Source of the DNA: Guyanagaster necrorhizus
Taxonomy: Eukaryota; Basidiomycota; Agaricomycetes; Agaricales; Physalacriaceae
DNA: 19,381 bases
Assembly (NCBI RefSeq): GCF_019112545.1
Contig: NW_025064941.1
Coordinates: forward strand, 178,519-197,899
Reading direction: 5' to 3'
The notes beneath the pieces were generated by a model. It was not told the origin of the DNA, searched no databases, and saw only the letters and a program-made list of their open reading frames with translations. The position numbers were made by a program, and so were the translations under genes. Below, in pieces: positions 1 to 9,843 of the stretch (positions are counted from its first letter, which is position 1; the number at the start of each line of letters is the position of its first letter).

Positions 1-1211
1 TTTCACTGCTGACATTTGCCCAAGCATCATGAGCGATAGTCATAGCTTCAAGGAGATCAAGCTTGAAGATCTCAGACTCTCCAAGATCATCGAGATCAAG
101 TGCATGAATACACATGGCATTCCGATAATGTGCCTTGAAGCAGCGGATAATACCAGCATCTAGCGGCTGAACATATGAAGTCATATTGGGCTCAAAGAAC
201 TCCAGCTTTGTGTTATGGGGTGTATAAGCAATGGAATGCTCTCGAAAGTTGTCCAAGGTCAGTAGAACCTGCCGCATCTCCCTCTTCATCTTTAAATCAA
301 ACATCTTCACCCACTCCGTAAATATTTCGCTTGTCATCCAGGCCTTCTTGTTATTCCGATAATAGAATCCCATTGCCGTTGGACTCTTTTTCTTGAAACA
401 CTGTGGTTGCTTTGACTTGCCAATGAAAACAACTGGCATTCGCTCACTCCCATCTGCATTCACAGCAAAACACATGGTGATGCAGAACTTGTCCTGTTTT
501 CATCCACTCATAGGACCAGATGCCAAGGTACGATCTGGCAAAGATGACAAGACTGGATTCATCAATATTCCATCTGTCCCACATCGCATATTTCACCATA
601 ATGCTGTGAAGATGCATATGTTCTTTTTCCACTGCCATCATATCCACTGAGCCTGCTTCTCCATGCTGCCGAACCTCCTGAATCTTCCATGCCTTGCAGA
701 ATGACCTCAACTATCCCTCTCCTTTCAAACACTGATCCTCTGGAATATTCATCAGATTTTCAATCCGATTTTGCTTCTCTATCAGCATTGCATCAGTTAC
801 AGTCTCATCTCGGAGCTGCATGTTCTGATACCAGGATGCAACAGCACGCTCCACATCAGGTCAGGTGACAATACAAGACTTTTTAGATGATAATGCATTA
901 GGGTTCTCGTTTACATGCTGTTCGATTTTTATATGAGATGCCAGTTTCCATGAAAGAGTTGATTGGGTAAAGAGCAGTGCACCTTCCTTTCAGTTTGTGA
1001 AATGTGCCACAATGTCAGCATGTCGATGAGAAGAATGGTTATCAACATGTTTGAATACTATGAGCCAGTCTCCTGTTGTGAGGTGTGGGCGGGAGATCTG
1101 CTTTGGAGGCTGAGCTGATGATGTGTACATTGGGACTTTCTCCTTCTGTTTTGTATGCTCATATGGATTTCCAGGTTTAGCATGTGGTTTTCGTGTTGGT
1201 TCAGGAGGCAT
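1..1211 (-). pseudogene. pogo/Tigger-like DDD transposase, decayed and cut by window start
   Basis: The frame starts at an ATG at 1211 and runs off the window at base 1, about 400 codons. The N-terminal half resembles the paired helix-turn-helix DNA-binding region of CENP-B/pogo proteins, including a GWLRSFCKAWK-like segment near 680-720. The catalytic half shows three acidic residues: D at 561-563 (NIDESSL), D at 251-253 (LTLDNF) and D at 158-160 (QPLDAGII). The last two are separated by 30 residues, as in pogo transposases. In-frame stops lie at 990-992, 861-863, 711-713 and 500-502, and the frame shifts near 525-535. The stops are TGA or TAG where Arg or Trp is expected, so each needs only one transition. 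Family transposases are about 500 residues, so roughly the last 100 codons lie outside. The family call is secure; activity is ruled out for this copy. Confidence 0.9.
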
Positions 1212-1306
1212 GTTTATAGAGATATAGGCTGCATCACTTTACAATAATTTTTTTTGTGTTTGTCATAGTCCATACAAACAAATTATGTTCTTTATTGTTC
1301 TAATAT

Positions 1307-1477
1307 ATGCATAATGTCATATCAGCTTACTATAATTTTCGATCTGACAATGCATATTCCTAACTAGAACCATATGCATTATGCGATATGCATTTCTAGC
1401 CCATTTCCCTGCTCCCCAACTGCGTTCCAGCCCAATCCATATGCATTGTCAGAATTATGCATTTTGACATCATGCAT
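1307..1477. repeat. Cluster of seven ATGCAT motifs at the transposon end
   Basis: ATGCAT occurs at 1307-1312, 1350-1355, 1374-1379, 1388-1393, 1441-1446, 1457-1462 and 1472-1477. Two copies sit in an exact 14-base inverted repeat: CTGACAATGCATAT at 1344-1357 and its reverse complement at 1439-1452. ATGCAT is itself a palindrome. A subterminal array of short repeats is where transposases of this kind often bind, so this may be the transposase binding region; that role is inference. The rest of 1212-1306 is AT-rich leader with nothing I recognise. Confidence 0.6.
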
Positions 1478-1496
1478 TGTGAGATAGTCAACTGTA

Positions 1497-3990
1497 CTTT
1501 GTCATATAGGATCTTTGCCCATTCTTCAAACATCAGTTCAGTTGAGCATGCAATGAGAATGATTGCTTTAGAGAATCTATTGACTATGATAATGATCATA
1601 TCATAGCCATTGCAATCTGGGAGTCCTGTAATCATGTTGACCAATATGTGAGTTCATAATGCTTTTGGTACTTCATTAGGATGCAGTGGTGCAGCTCATG
1701 CCTGTGTTGTAGTCTTTCCTCACTGACAAGCCTCACATCCTTTTATATATTGCTTGATGCCTTGCCCTATCTTTGGCCACCAGTAGTCACATAGGACCAA
1801 CTCTTTGGTCTTAGCAATATCTAGATGTTCCTATATTGCATGATTATGGCATGTGACAATGATTTCACTATGCAGTGCCTGATCTTGTGGTATATAGATC
1901 TGCTTATCATAGCAGATCATTTCATTTTCTTTTGTCATTCCTCATTCATGGTTCAGAGACAGGGCCACTCATTGGTCTCACTTACTTGTATCTCTAGTCA
2001 CACTCTTGATCCTCTCATAGATCTCCTTCTCAGTCAGGATTATTATTGCCTGGAAGTGTTCAGGCTTTAATAATATCACACCTTCATTGTTGTTACTCTC
2101 TTGATTGTGATCAGCATGCCTGCTGAGTAGATCAGCTTTCTTGTTTGCCATATCTGCCTTATGATGTAAGGTGTAAGCATATTAACTGAGTTCTATCACC
2201 TATCATGCCTGATGCCAGTTCAGCTTTTGCAGCTATCAGAAATATCTGAGATTCTGATAATCTGTTTAGATCTTGAAGGTCTTGGTGGCACCAATAAGAT
2301 AATGCCACCACTCCTCTAGGACAAGTATTATTGCAAGTAACTTCTTATTGTAAATTTTGTAATTTTGTTCAGTGATTATTAGGGTCTTAGAGAGAAAGGC
2401 CACTGGTCACCACCTTCCATCCTGTTCTTGTGAGAGTACTGCTCTAATGGCTCTCTGGCTAAAGTCAGCCTCTATGTGAAATTTGCTATTTTGATCTAGA
2501 ATAGCAAGTATGATATCTTCTGCCAATTGTTTCTTTAGATCATTGAAGGCCAATTGCTGTGATGCTCCTCATGCCCATGGGGCATTACCAGTGAGTTGTG
2601 TCATTGGTCACATGATCTTGCTGTAGTCTCATATGAACTGGTGATAAAAGTTGGTGAATCTTAAAAAAGATTAGAGTTCCTTCTTTTTTGTTGGCTCTGG
2701 CCACTCAGTTATATCTGTGACTTTGATGAGATCTATATGAATGCTTCTTTCACTGATAATGACCTCCAAGTACTCTGTCTCTAGTACTTCAAACTCACAC
2801 TTCTCTGCCTTGAGGAAAAGCTTGTATTTCCTTATTAAAGCCAGTACTTGTCATACTAGCTAATGATGTTTCTTCTTGGTTTTCAACATAATTAAGATAT
2901 CATTGAGATAGATAGTCATCTTTCCAGTGGAGATGAGATCCTTGAATATGTTGTTCATCATCCATTGGAAGGTGGCAGATGAATTTGTGAGACTGAAGAA
3001 TATGACTGTCAGTTTGAACAATTCTTGGTTGGTTCTGAAGGCAGCTTTCCACTTGTTGTCTTTCTTGATGCAGACATTATTGTACCCTCATCAGATGTCT
3101 AGTTTCATATAATATCTTGCTCCTTAAAGCTTGTCCATTAACTCTGAGATTAAGAGAAGCAGATAATAGTTCTTGATTATCATTTCATTTAGCTTCCAAT
3201 AGTCTTGGACCAGTCAGAGTTTGCCAACCTTCTTTTTGATGAAAAAGAATAGAGAGACCATAGGTGATTTGGATGGCCAGATCCTTCCACTGGATAGATT
3301 CTCATTCAGGAACTTGTTGAGTTCCTGTTGCTTGTTGTTCCTGAGTGGATATATCTTGCAGTTCAGATTAGCATTAGCATTGGGAATCAACTCAATAGCA
3401 TGGTTCCATGGCTTGAGTTCCAGGAGTCTGTTAAAACTCTCCTTTTCAAAGAGATCCTTGTAGTCTCAGGCCTATTCAGATACTATTTCTTCAAATGTCT
3501 TTTCTTCCTTCCTTATGGCTGCCTTTGCTGCCAAGTTATTGGCATGGTGTATTACCCTCATGTGTAGAGCTTGCTGGATATTGACAGCAAGTATGATTTC
3601 TCTGTCCTCTATCTCCTCATTCCATCTGTCTTCTAGATTCTCATCAAGTAATTTGAGGAGGATCTTTCAGCATTTGCAGTGTGTGAAGGTGATCTTCCTG
3701 GTTTTCCAGTTGATCAGCAGGTTGTAGCAGATCAACCAGTCATGGCCAAGGAATACTTCCTTGGTCTTGAGGTTGGTGACTGCCAGATTGATCTATTTGG
3801 AATGATCTCCAATAGTTAATTATAATTCAATGAATTCAGTGATTGAGCCAGTCTGCTTTTTTGTTCCATCTGTATTATAGACCAGAATTGGGGCAGCTAT
3901 TGCCCTTATGAGAAGTTGGTGCTTGTTGATGAAAGCACAATTTATTGAGCTGCCAGTGCATTTGCTATTGACCAGTATGGTCATAGCATG
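1497..3990 (-). pseudogene. pol: Element A pol: protease, reverse transcriptase, RNase H and partial integrase
   Basis: Protease: VNSKCTGS is read at about 3955-3972 where a retropepsin has DSG; the catalytic Asp codon is AAT at 3967-3969. A GHDWL-like motif follows near 3745. Reverse transcriptase spans about 3540-2690. Its active-site motif YxDD reads YLND at 2910-2899, and it ends with TEWPEPTKKKELQSFLRFTNFY. RNase H spans about 2650-2100 (IEADFSQRAIRAVLSQEQ near 2470). The integrase starts with an H-H-C-C zinc domain (about 1855-1710; YWWPK and GCEACQ are visible), followed by the start of the core (MITGLPDCNGYD) and stops at the pogo insertion. Many stops and several frame changes make it non-functional, and two catalytic Asp codons read Asn. 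The interval 3990-4545 also encodes polyprotein linker on this strand (KAGLKN, KKIINEMIDGMRKAK) but carries no domain I can name. Confidence 0.85.
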
Positions 3991-4544
3991 TGTGGCTTGA
4001 TTTTTGAGGGTCTTGATCTGTGCCTTGACTGTCAGATCATGTCTCTGGATCTTAGTTTGTCAAACATATCTTCAGGGTCCTCATAACTCATCAAGCCACT
4101 CAAGAGCTTGGCATCATTTGGCCTTTCTCATTCCATCAATCATCTCATTAATGATCTTCTTGACCCAGGTCTTATGTACTCAGTTTTTGAGTCCTGCTTT
4201 GGCCACTTCCTCTGTTGGTGCTTCCCATATGGCTCTCTATGTCCATTCTATGTTGGATGGTTTGAGCCATACCTTGGAGGTCTCTCTCTGTTCAACCTGT
4301 AGGCATTTGAGCTTCTTTGTTTGATTATTTTGGTGTGATAGTAGACTTGGGTATATTCAAATGCATTGAAAGGAATGATATAGAAGTACCTAATAGAGTA
4401 CTATTAGTCCAACCTGCAGCTACTATTTGCACACTATTCTTTCCAGCTGATCCAGTGAGACCATTCACTGATCAGCCTCCCTTTTACTTTCTCAATCTTT
4501 ATTTCTGTACTGAGCTCTTCCTCTTCCTTCTGTAGCTTGGTGAT

Positions 4545-5725
4545 TTATGCCTGGATGTCTTTGCAGATCCTCTTTTTGTTTAAGCAATTCTTTGACATGT
4601 GGCCCTTTTGGCTGCAGTTAAAGCATTTCTCTTCCTTCTTCAGCTGATCTATATCCATTGGTTTTTCCATCTCTATGTATGTCATTTCTGTTCCTGTCTT
4701 CTGTGTGTCATATGAGGCACCAGCTGTCAATAATCTCATTTTGACAGTGTTAGGCATACTGCTATTCTTGGAGATCAAGCCCAAGGGTTGACTCAGCTTC
4801 TTGTAGTCTTGTAGTATTGACTGCTCTGTCTTCTGCTGCTGCTGTTTCTTGTACATCTCAATGATCCATTCCTTCCATTTGTCATAGCCCTTCAGGATGA
4901 ATTTTCTGATGGCTGAGATCATCATGATGTAGAAAGACAGGGATCCTCTCTTGAGGGCTTTGACCATCCTTTCATTGTCTGCAATGTCATCTCAGATTCT
5001 GGTGAGTTTCATGAGTTGTTCTAACTCATCAAAATAGTTTGTTGCCACTCTATCTCTCATCTTTTGTTTCTTGATCTTCTGCTTATACACCTCCTGCACT
5101 GCTGGATCAATGAACTTGTCATTGAGCATCTGTTTGAATATCAGCCATAAGAGATAGCAATAATATTCTCTTGTGGTAGAGCAGAAGCTTGGGGAGATCA
5201 AGATCTATCATGTTTTGGCCTTGTCTTCTAAATAGGATGTGGCAAAGACCATGCAGTTCATGTCAGTTCTGAGGTATATGGTGTATACCTTAAAGTATTG
5301 CTCACAGTCAACAATAAAGCAGTTGATATTATCAGAGACCCCCTTAAAAGGGCAGAGTTTTCAAAATAGATTGAGCTTGCACTAGAGAATGGCAGCATTC
5401 TCAGATAATGGCCTTATCAGGTTGGACCATTCATTGAAGAGAGGACAATGCCAGTCAGTGGATGGTTCAGGAAATGAGTGAAGTGAATCATCATTAGCAA
5501 TAGAGCTCTCCTGGGGAGCAGCTTTTTTTCATATGATTATTCTATCACATATGGTAAATCCTAGTTATACTGCTTCTGGATTATTATGGACTGGTTCTTT
5601 TCTGGCTCTGCTCTCAGGTGCCTCATCCAGTGGTGGTTGAGTGCCAAGAAGTCAGCTCTCTTTGCTAGTCCAGGAATGGATTGCTTGGATTGTCAGCATT
5701 GGTCACAAACAGGAGAGCTGAGTTG
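4545..5725 (-). pseudogene. gag: Element A gag: capsid and CCHC zinc-knuckle nucleocapsid
   Basis: Gag packages the element's RNA into virus-like particles. The capsid part reads NINCFIVDCEQYFKVY near 5320, FIDPAVQEVYKQKI near 5105 and ALKRGSLSFY near 4950, matching the conserved retrotransposon gag fold region by sequence style. The nucleocapsid knuckle CFNCSQKGHMSKNC at 4625-4584 has the canonical spacing C-X2-C-X4-H-X4-C. The frame can be followed upstream to about 5725 across stops that sit where Gln, Arg or Trp would be expected. No start codon can be chosen in this stretch, because reading continues into the poorly understood 5' region. The tail at 4545 ends a clean 140-codon run. Confidence 0.8.
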
Positions 5726-7669
5726 CTGATGATCAGACAGATAGTATAGAGTATGAATATTGGCTCCTTCTGCTTTGTGTTGAGGGTGCTACATAAACAG
5801 CTCTTTGCAGAGTAATCAGTGGTGACTACAGCATTAGTTGAACATTGAATCTTGACTTGTATGCTGGCAACTCATAGAGTTGGTCTTCCAGATGTCTGTT
5901 ATTATAAGTCTGAATAGTATATTTAGTGGCAGAATATTACAGAATATCTTGCTGCTTGTCTGATTCTGCATTAATATATAAAAGTCCCATCTATGATGCC
6001 AATCACTTGGCATTGCACTATAGAAATGTTATCCCCATCTCATATAAATCCTAATACTCCTCTACTCATGCCTTCTGTATCTTCTTCTCCAAGACTTCTT
6101 TGTCAGTGTCTTTTATGAGAAGGTACGCAAGATCTCTATCCCTATGTTGTTCTTCACTGCTCTCTGTTTTCTCAGCCTCAGCCTCATTATTCTCACTGTT
6201 CTCCTTGACAAAAGCAACAGGCTGGTTGTAGATACTCTCTGTGGAAGGTTTGATTGTTGCAGGTGAGCTGCTGAGGCTGAGAGCTGGGTCTGGCCTCAGG
6301 TTAAAGAGAAATGAGGATAGCAGAGAGGCCTGCTTAGAGACTAGTGCCAACCTCATTGTTATACCAATTGTCACTATACATTCATGCTGTCTCCAGATCC
6401 TCACTATAGATTCAGAAGTTTTGATAGAATCTCTTGTCAAGAAACTGTTGAGTGACTTGACTTCCAAGGAATCTGTAGAGAGTGCAGTTGGAGATATGAG
6501 TATTGAGAGATACTTGTAGCCTATAGCAGTTGAGAATAGACTCATCATCCTTATTGGCAGTGTCACAACTAGGAGTGTGTCAGGAAGAGAGATACTCAAG
6601 AGTCTCAGGACTAGTGGTTCATTAGAGAGGATAGAGAATGCTATCTCTATTCTCTCTTTGGTCAACTTTACTGAGAATAACAGGGTTGTAGAGCTCAGCC
6701 CAAGGGTCAGTGTCAGTGGTGCTTGGCTCCCCAAAGATAGAAGTTGAGAGCTCAGAATGTAGCCTATACCAGTCAGAAGAACCACTCTTTAGATGGGCAG
6801 CTTCAGCCTGTCACTGCTGCTCATGTCTCTGCTTGTCATACTCTGCTTCTTCATATTCTCACTGAGCCTCTATCCAGGCATGCTTCACAAGATCTTTTTG
6901 AGCTTACTTAAAGCTAGATCAGGCTCACTCTTCTTCTTCTCACTGCTCTCATTATCATAATATAGCATCATAGTTAAAAGGGATGTTGAGATCCCAGTTA
7001 GGGAAGAGACCATGAGTAATTTGATCTCTCATTCATTACTACTTCTTAATTTGGTCTTGCTGCTCCTGTCAGCTCCAGCCTATGGCTATTTGGACTGGAG
7101 TTTCTTGCAGGACTTCAGTTTGGAGTTGCATAGAGAGACTCATAGTGTGAGTCTTCTGAGAGCAGTGAGCCACTATGGGATCCTGGAGCCATCCTAATAG
7201 CATTAAGAGAGTTCCAAGCATGGTCTCTAATTCTAAGAGCTCTAGTTAGTGTAGATCTGTCAGAGAAGAGTGAGTCATTAAAAAAGTCCACAGAGAGGTC
7301 CTTATCCTCATGATTCAGGATGGAGGACAGGATCCACAGGTTCCAGAATCCTGCAAGGTGAGGGTTCCAGTCTCTGCTGTCTGGTTGTTAAGGAGGGTAT
7401 CAGTGTCTTTTTCTTCTTGAATGTCCTCTGTATGCAAGCCACTAATAAGAGATGCTCTGTGGGCTAGTGGGATGTTTGTCAGGATTTGGAGATGTCATGT
7501 AGTGGGAGATTGAGGGTTATGTTGCATAGAATTCAGCAGATGTTCTGAAACTCCTAGTAGTGTCTAACTGCTCAGGTGGTGATTGATTGGTATCTATGGT
7601 ATAGCTGTATGATCACCAACAATCCCAACAATGTTCTAATGATTGATATAAGGAGTTTAAAGAACTCAT
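5726..7669 (-). pseudogene. Element A 5' region: decayed coding sequence of unknown function
   Basis: About 1.9 kb lies between the primer site and recognisable gag. On the minus strand several long, charged, protein-like stretches can be read, broken by stops and frame changes. One begins at an ATG at 7669-7667, about 95 bases after the LTR. Examples are LTRALRIRDHAWNSLNAIRM near 7200, EYEEAEYDKQRHEQ near 6830, SGSSDWYRLHSELSTSIFGE near 6760 and AFVKENSENNEAEAEKTESS near 6190. The opposite strand gives Leu/Ser-rich translations typical of antisense. I cannot name a domain. It may be a long gag N-terminus, an extra open reading frame, or the remains of another insertion. Confidence 0.5.
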
Positions 7670-7749
7670 GGTCAAAGTTAGAGTCTGATACATTGATAGA
7701 AAGCATTCAGTTTCCTTCACACTATAATGCATGAGGAAAGAGAAGATCA

Positions 7750-7762
7750 AGCTTTGAGCTAA
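7750..7762 (-). promoter_or_regulatory. Self-complementary primer-binding site of element A
   Basis: The minus strand after the LTR end (7764) reads TTAGCTCAAAGCT at 7762-7750. Its reverse complement, AGCTTTGAGCTAA, occurs exactly in the LTR of element D (13489-13477 on the minus strand). In element A's own LTR it reads AGCTTCAAGCTAA (7929-7917), matching 11 of 13; the two mismatches would both derive from one ancestral CpG. It is unlike a tRNA-type site: no TGG follows the LTR. In the Tf1/sushi mechanism the transcript's 5' end pairs here and primes minus-strand DNA synthesis. Confidence 0.6.
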
Positions 7763-7763
7763 T

Positions 7764-8229
7764 TGTAAGGCTCAAGCTGCATATGATCTAAACACATGAT
7801 AAACTAGCATAACTTCATATTTGAGTCTTCCACTAAAATCCACTGATGTATTCTCTGATCAGATTGCTTCAAGACATAAGAAGTTCACTCAAGAGTAGAA
7901 TGAGTAAGAATAAACTTTAGCTTGAAGCTGGAGATTACCAGCAAGAGCTATCTTGCTTATATACTGTATATTGTAGAGCTAAATATATAATTGCCTATTG
8001 TATGTTTTCAAGTCCTTATGCCCATTGCCCTTGGGCATTGCTACTGTATACAAAAGATTGATTATGCATTATCAAGAGTTAGTCACTGCATCAGAAAACA
8101 ATGACAGATTGGCTTGTTGTGATGACTAAGCCTCTCCCATAGTTCTGAGTGCTTGTCCTAGGTGCTCTGACTAAGCATAAATAGGGGTTAATTCATAGAA
8201 AAAGAAATAAAGGTGGAAAAATCATAACA
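7764..8229 (-). repeat. 5' LTR of element A (466 bp)
   Basis: On the minus strand it starts TGTTATGATTTTT at 8229 and ends CTTACA at 7764, giving the TG...CA ends of an LTR. It aligns along its length with the LTRs at 9844-10301 (opposite strand) and 13326-13772 (same strand). The element interior on one side is the gag region; the other side is foreign (element B). Shared landmarks are the start, the CCCCTATTTATGCTTAG block near 8170-8190 and the GTTTATCATGTG block near 7800. Confidence 0.85.
7917..7963 (-). promoter_or_regulatory. Element A LTR TATA box and probable transcript start
   Basis: On the minus strand TATATAAG is at 7963-7956. The primer-complementary sequence AGCTTCAAGCTAA begins 34 bases downstream, at 7929. 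A start at this distance from a TATA box is the usual RNA polymerase II spacing, and it would place the primer sequence at the very 5' end of the transcript, as self-priming needs. The start point itself is inferred. Confidence 0.5.
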
Positions 8230-9740
8230 GATGAGCATTAACAGCTTATATGACAACTTCTCACTCTGATAAGAAAACACAAGCTGTTCCTTAAGGCAGA
8301 GAAATGCAAGTTTGAGATATTGAAAACTGAGTACTTGAGAGTGATTATCAGCAAGGGAAGCATATGCATAGACCCTATCAAAGTTGCCAGAGTAACTGAA
8401 TGGCCAGAACCAACAAAGAAGAAGAAACTGCAATCATTCCTCAGATTTACCAACTTCTATCACTGGTTTATCAAAGACTACAGTAAGATAGTATGGCCTA
8501 TGATGCAACTCACCAGCAATATCTCTTGGACTTGAAGCTCATCTCAACAGCTTGCCTTCAATGATCTCAAGCAATAACTGACAAAGGACATTATCCTCAC
8601 TATACCAATGCAGCATGGGAGATTTAGGGTGGAAGCTGACTCAAGTGAAGGGGCAGTTAGAGCTGTATTATCTCAAGAGCAGGAAGGAAGGTAGAGATTG
8701 GTCATGTTCCTATCCAAAGCTTTGACTGTCACTAAATGAAATTATGAAATCTATGACAAGGAACTTTTAGCCATTATGATCACCCTAGCAGAATGGTGAT
8801 ATTACCTAATCAGAGCCACACAAATATTCAAGGTTTGGATAGATCATCAAAATCTGCAGTACTTTCATCTCCTCCAGAAGCTGAATAGAAGACAAGCTTG
8901 ATGGGTAACTGAACTTGCCCAATACCAATACACACTACACTATAAGGCAGAAGCAGCAAATAAGAAGGCCAACCTTCTGGATCAAAGGGTGGACCACAAT
9001 CAGAGAGAAGACAATCAAAGGGTAATCAATAATCATGCTGACAGAGAAAGAGATATATAATAAGATTAGAAGCACCATCTGACAACTGAACTTATGGGAT
9101 CAGAGAATTGCTCAATCCTTAAACTATGAGTAAGAGATCACAAAAGACAGTGATCTCTATTATGACAGATGACTCTACATCTCATGCAACTCAGCACTAT
9201 GAGAGTTGGTTATCACCCTCAGCCACAATCATGTGATAGCCAAATACTCCAGCATCATCAAAATGAAGGAGTTAGTCCTTCAGAACTATTGGTGGCTAAA
9301 ACTCAGATCAGACATTGACAAGTATATCAAAGAGTGTAAAATATGTCAATACACAAAGACATCCATGAGAGCACATCCTGCTCTGCTGCATCCAAACAAA
9401 GTCTCAACTCAACCATGGATCCATATTTTCATCGACATGATCACCAGATTATCAGAATGCAATAGTTATAATGCTATAATCATCATCATTGATTAGTTCT
9501 CAAAGGCTATTATACTAATAGCTTGTTTGATAGAACTTTTCTCTAAGGGATGGGCTAAAATCCTCTGCAACAAGGTGTACACCAAGTACAGGATGCCTCA
9601 AGTCATAATCTCAGATTGGAGACCCCAATTTGTTTCCAAATTCATCAATGACCTATACTGTCTACTACAGATTTGCAGCAATGTCTCAAATGTATACTAT
9701 TCTCAAACAGATGGCCAAATAGAATGAGTTAATTAGAAGG
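8230..9740 (+). pseudogene. pol: Element B pol remnant: RT tail, RNase H, integrase core
   Basis: The RT thumb/connection reads RKHKLFLKAEKCKFE near 8270 and EWPEPTKKKKLQSFLRFTNF near 8400. RNase H follows in the same frame: VEADSSEGAVRAVLSQEQEG near 8630 with Asp codon 8638-8640 kept, then YDKELLAIM and DHQNLQYF. The integrase is in another frame from about 9200: a zinc-domain half with ECKICQYTK near 9340, then FIDMITRLSECNSYN with the first catalytic Asp kept, IISDWRPQF, and SQTDGQIE near 9715. Stops interrupt every section (for example 8533-8535 and 9494-9496). The integrase ends abruptly after the core: relative to element D, roughly 0.7 kb coding for the C-terminal part is missing. Confidence 0.85.
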
Positions 9741-9843
9741 TCAATAGATAAATGAAAAATAGATGAATGCTGATAATGCTATACACAACTATGAATTATC
9801 TTTAAATTAAGCCATTGAGATGATAATCTTAAGGAGAAGATAA
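9741..9843 (+). other. Element B 3' untranslated region with polypurine tract
   Basis: This short stretch aligns with the 3' untranslated end of element D read on the minus strand; both contain ACTATGAATTATC and a TCTTAAGGAGA run just before the LTR. AAGGAGAAGATA at 9831-9842 is the polypurine tract that would prime plus-strand DNA. It joins the integrase core directly because of an internal deletion. Confidence 0.65.

Larger units (their letters stand above)
1..1494 (-). mobile_element. Tc1/mariner-superfamily pogo-like DNA transposon, one end present
   Basis: The element includes the transposase pseudogene and about 280 bases upstream of its ATG. Homology to the integrase gene of element A resumes at 1497. 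The boundary reads TA at 1495-1496, then, on the minus strand, CAGTTGACTATCTCACAATG at 1494 to 1475. A TA target and a terminus beginning CAG fit pogo-family elements. The matching end and its inverted repeat would lie left of base 1, so the terminal inverted repeat is not confirmed. CpG sites are common here (about 23 in the first 1.2 kb by eye) compared with the flanking element A, which points to a later arrival. Confidence 0.75.
1495..8229 (-). mobile_element. Element A: Ty3/gypsy LTR retrotransposon, 3' end cut by the pogo insertion
   Basis: Read on the minus strand, the order is 5' LTR (8229-7764), primer site (7762-7750), long 5' region, gag with zinc knuckle, protease, reverse transcriptase, RNase H, then integrase broken at 1495. 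This protease-RT-RNase H-integrase order defines Ty3/gypsy. The 3' part of the integrase and the 3' LTR are expected beyond the left edge. The element abuts the plus-strand reverse transcriptase of element B at 8229/8230, so it was inserted into B. I count only one CpG between 1500 and 8229 (near 6125). Confidence 0.88.

Noticed and set aside
393..650. Plus-strand 85-codon open frame
   Set aside because: It lies opposite the catalytic region of the pogo transposase and has no motif of its own.
6066..6785. A 239-codon minus-strand open frame that could be taken as an intact gene
   Set aside because: Its first two thirds are Leu/Ser-rich with no recognisable motif, and the neighbouring protein-like runs continue in other frames. 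I treat it as part of the decayed 5' region of element A, not as a gene of its own.
6241..7197. A plus-strand frame with few stops, ending in a Leu-rich, signal-peptide-like stretch
   Set aside because: The Leu/Ser/Phe-rich translation is what antisense of charged coding sequence gives, and the minus strand of the same bases reads as charged protein.
7740..7763. A tRNA-type primer-binding site after the element A LTR
   Set aside because: No TGG or tRNA 3'-end complement follows the LTR here, nor after the element E LTR at 15375; self-complementarity explains both better.
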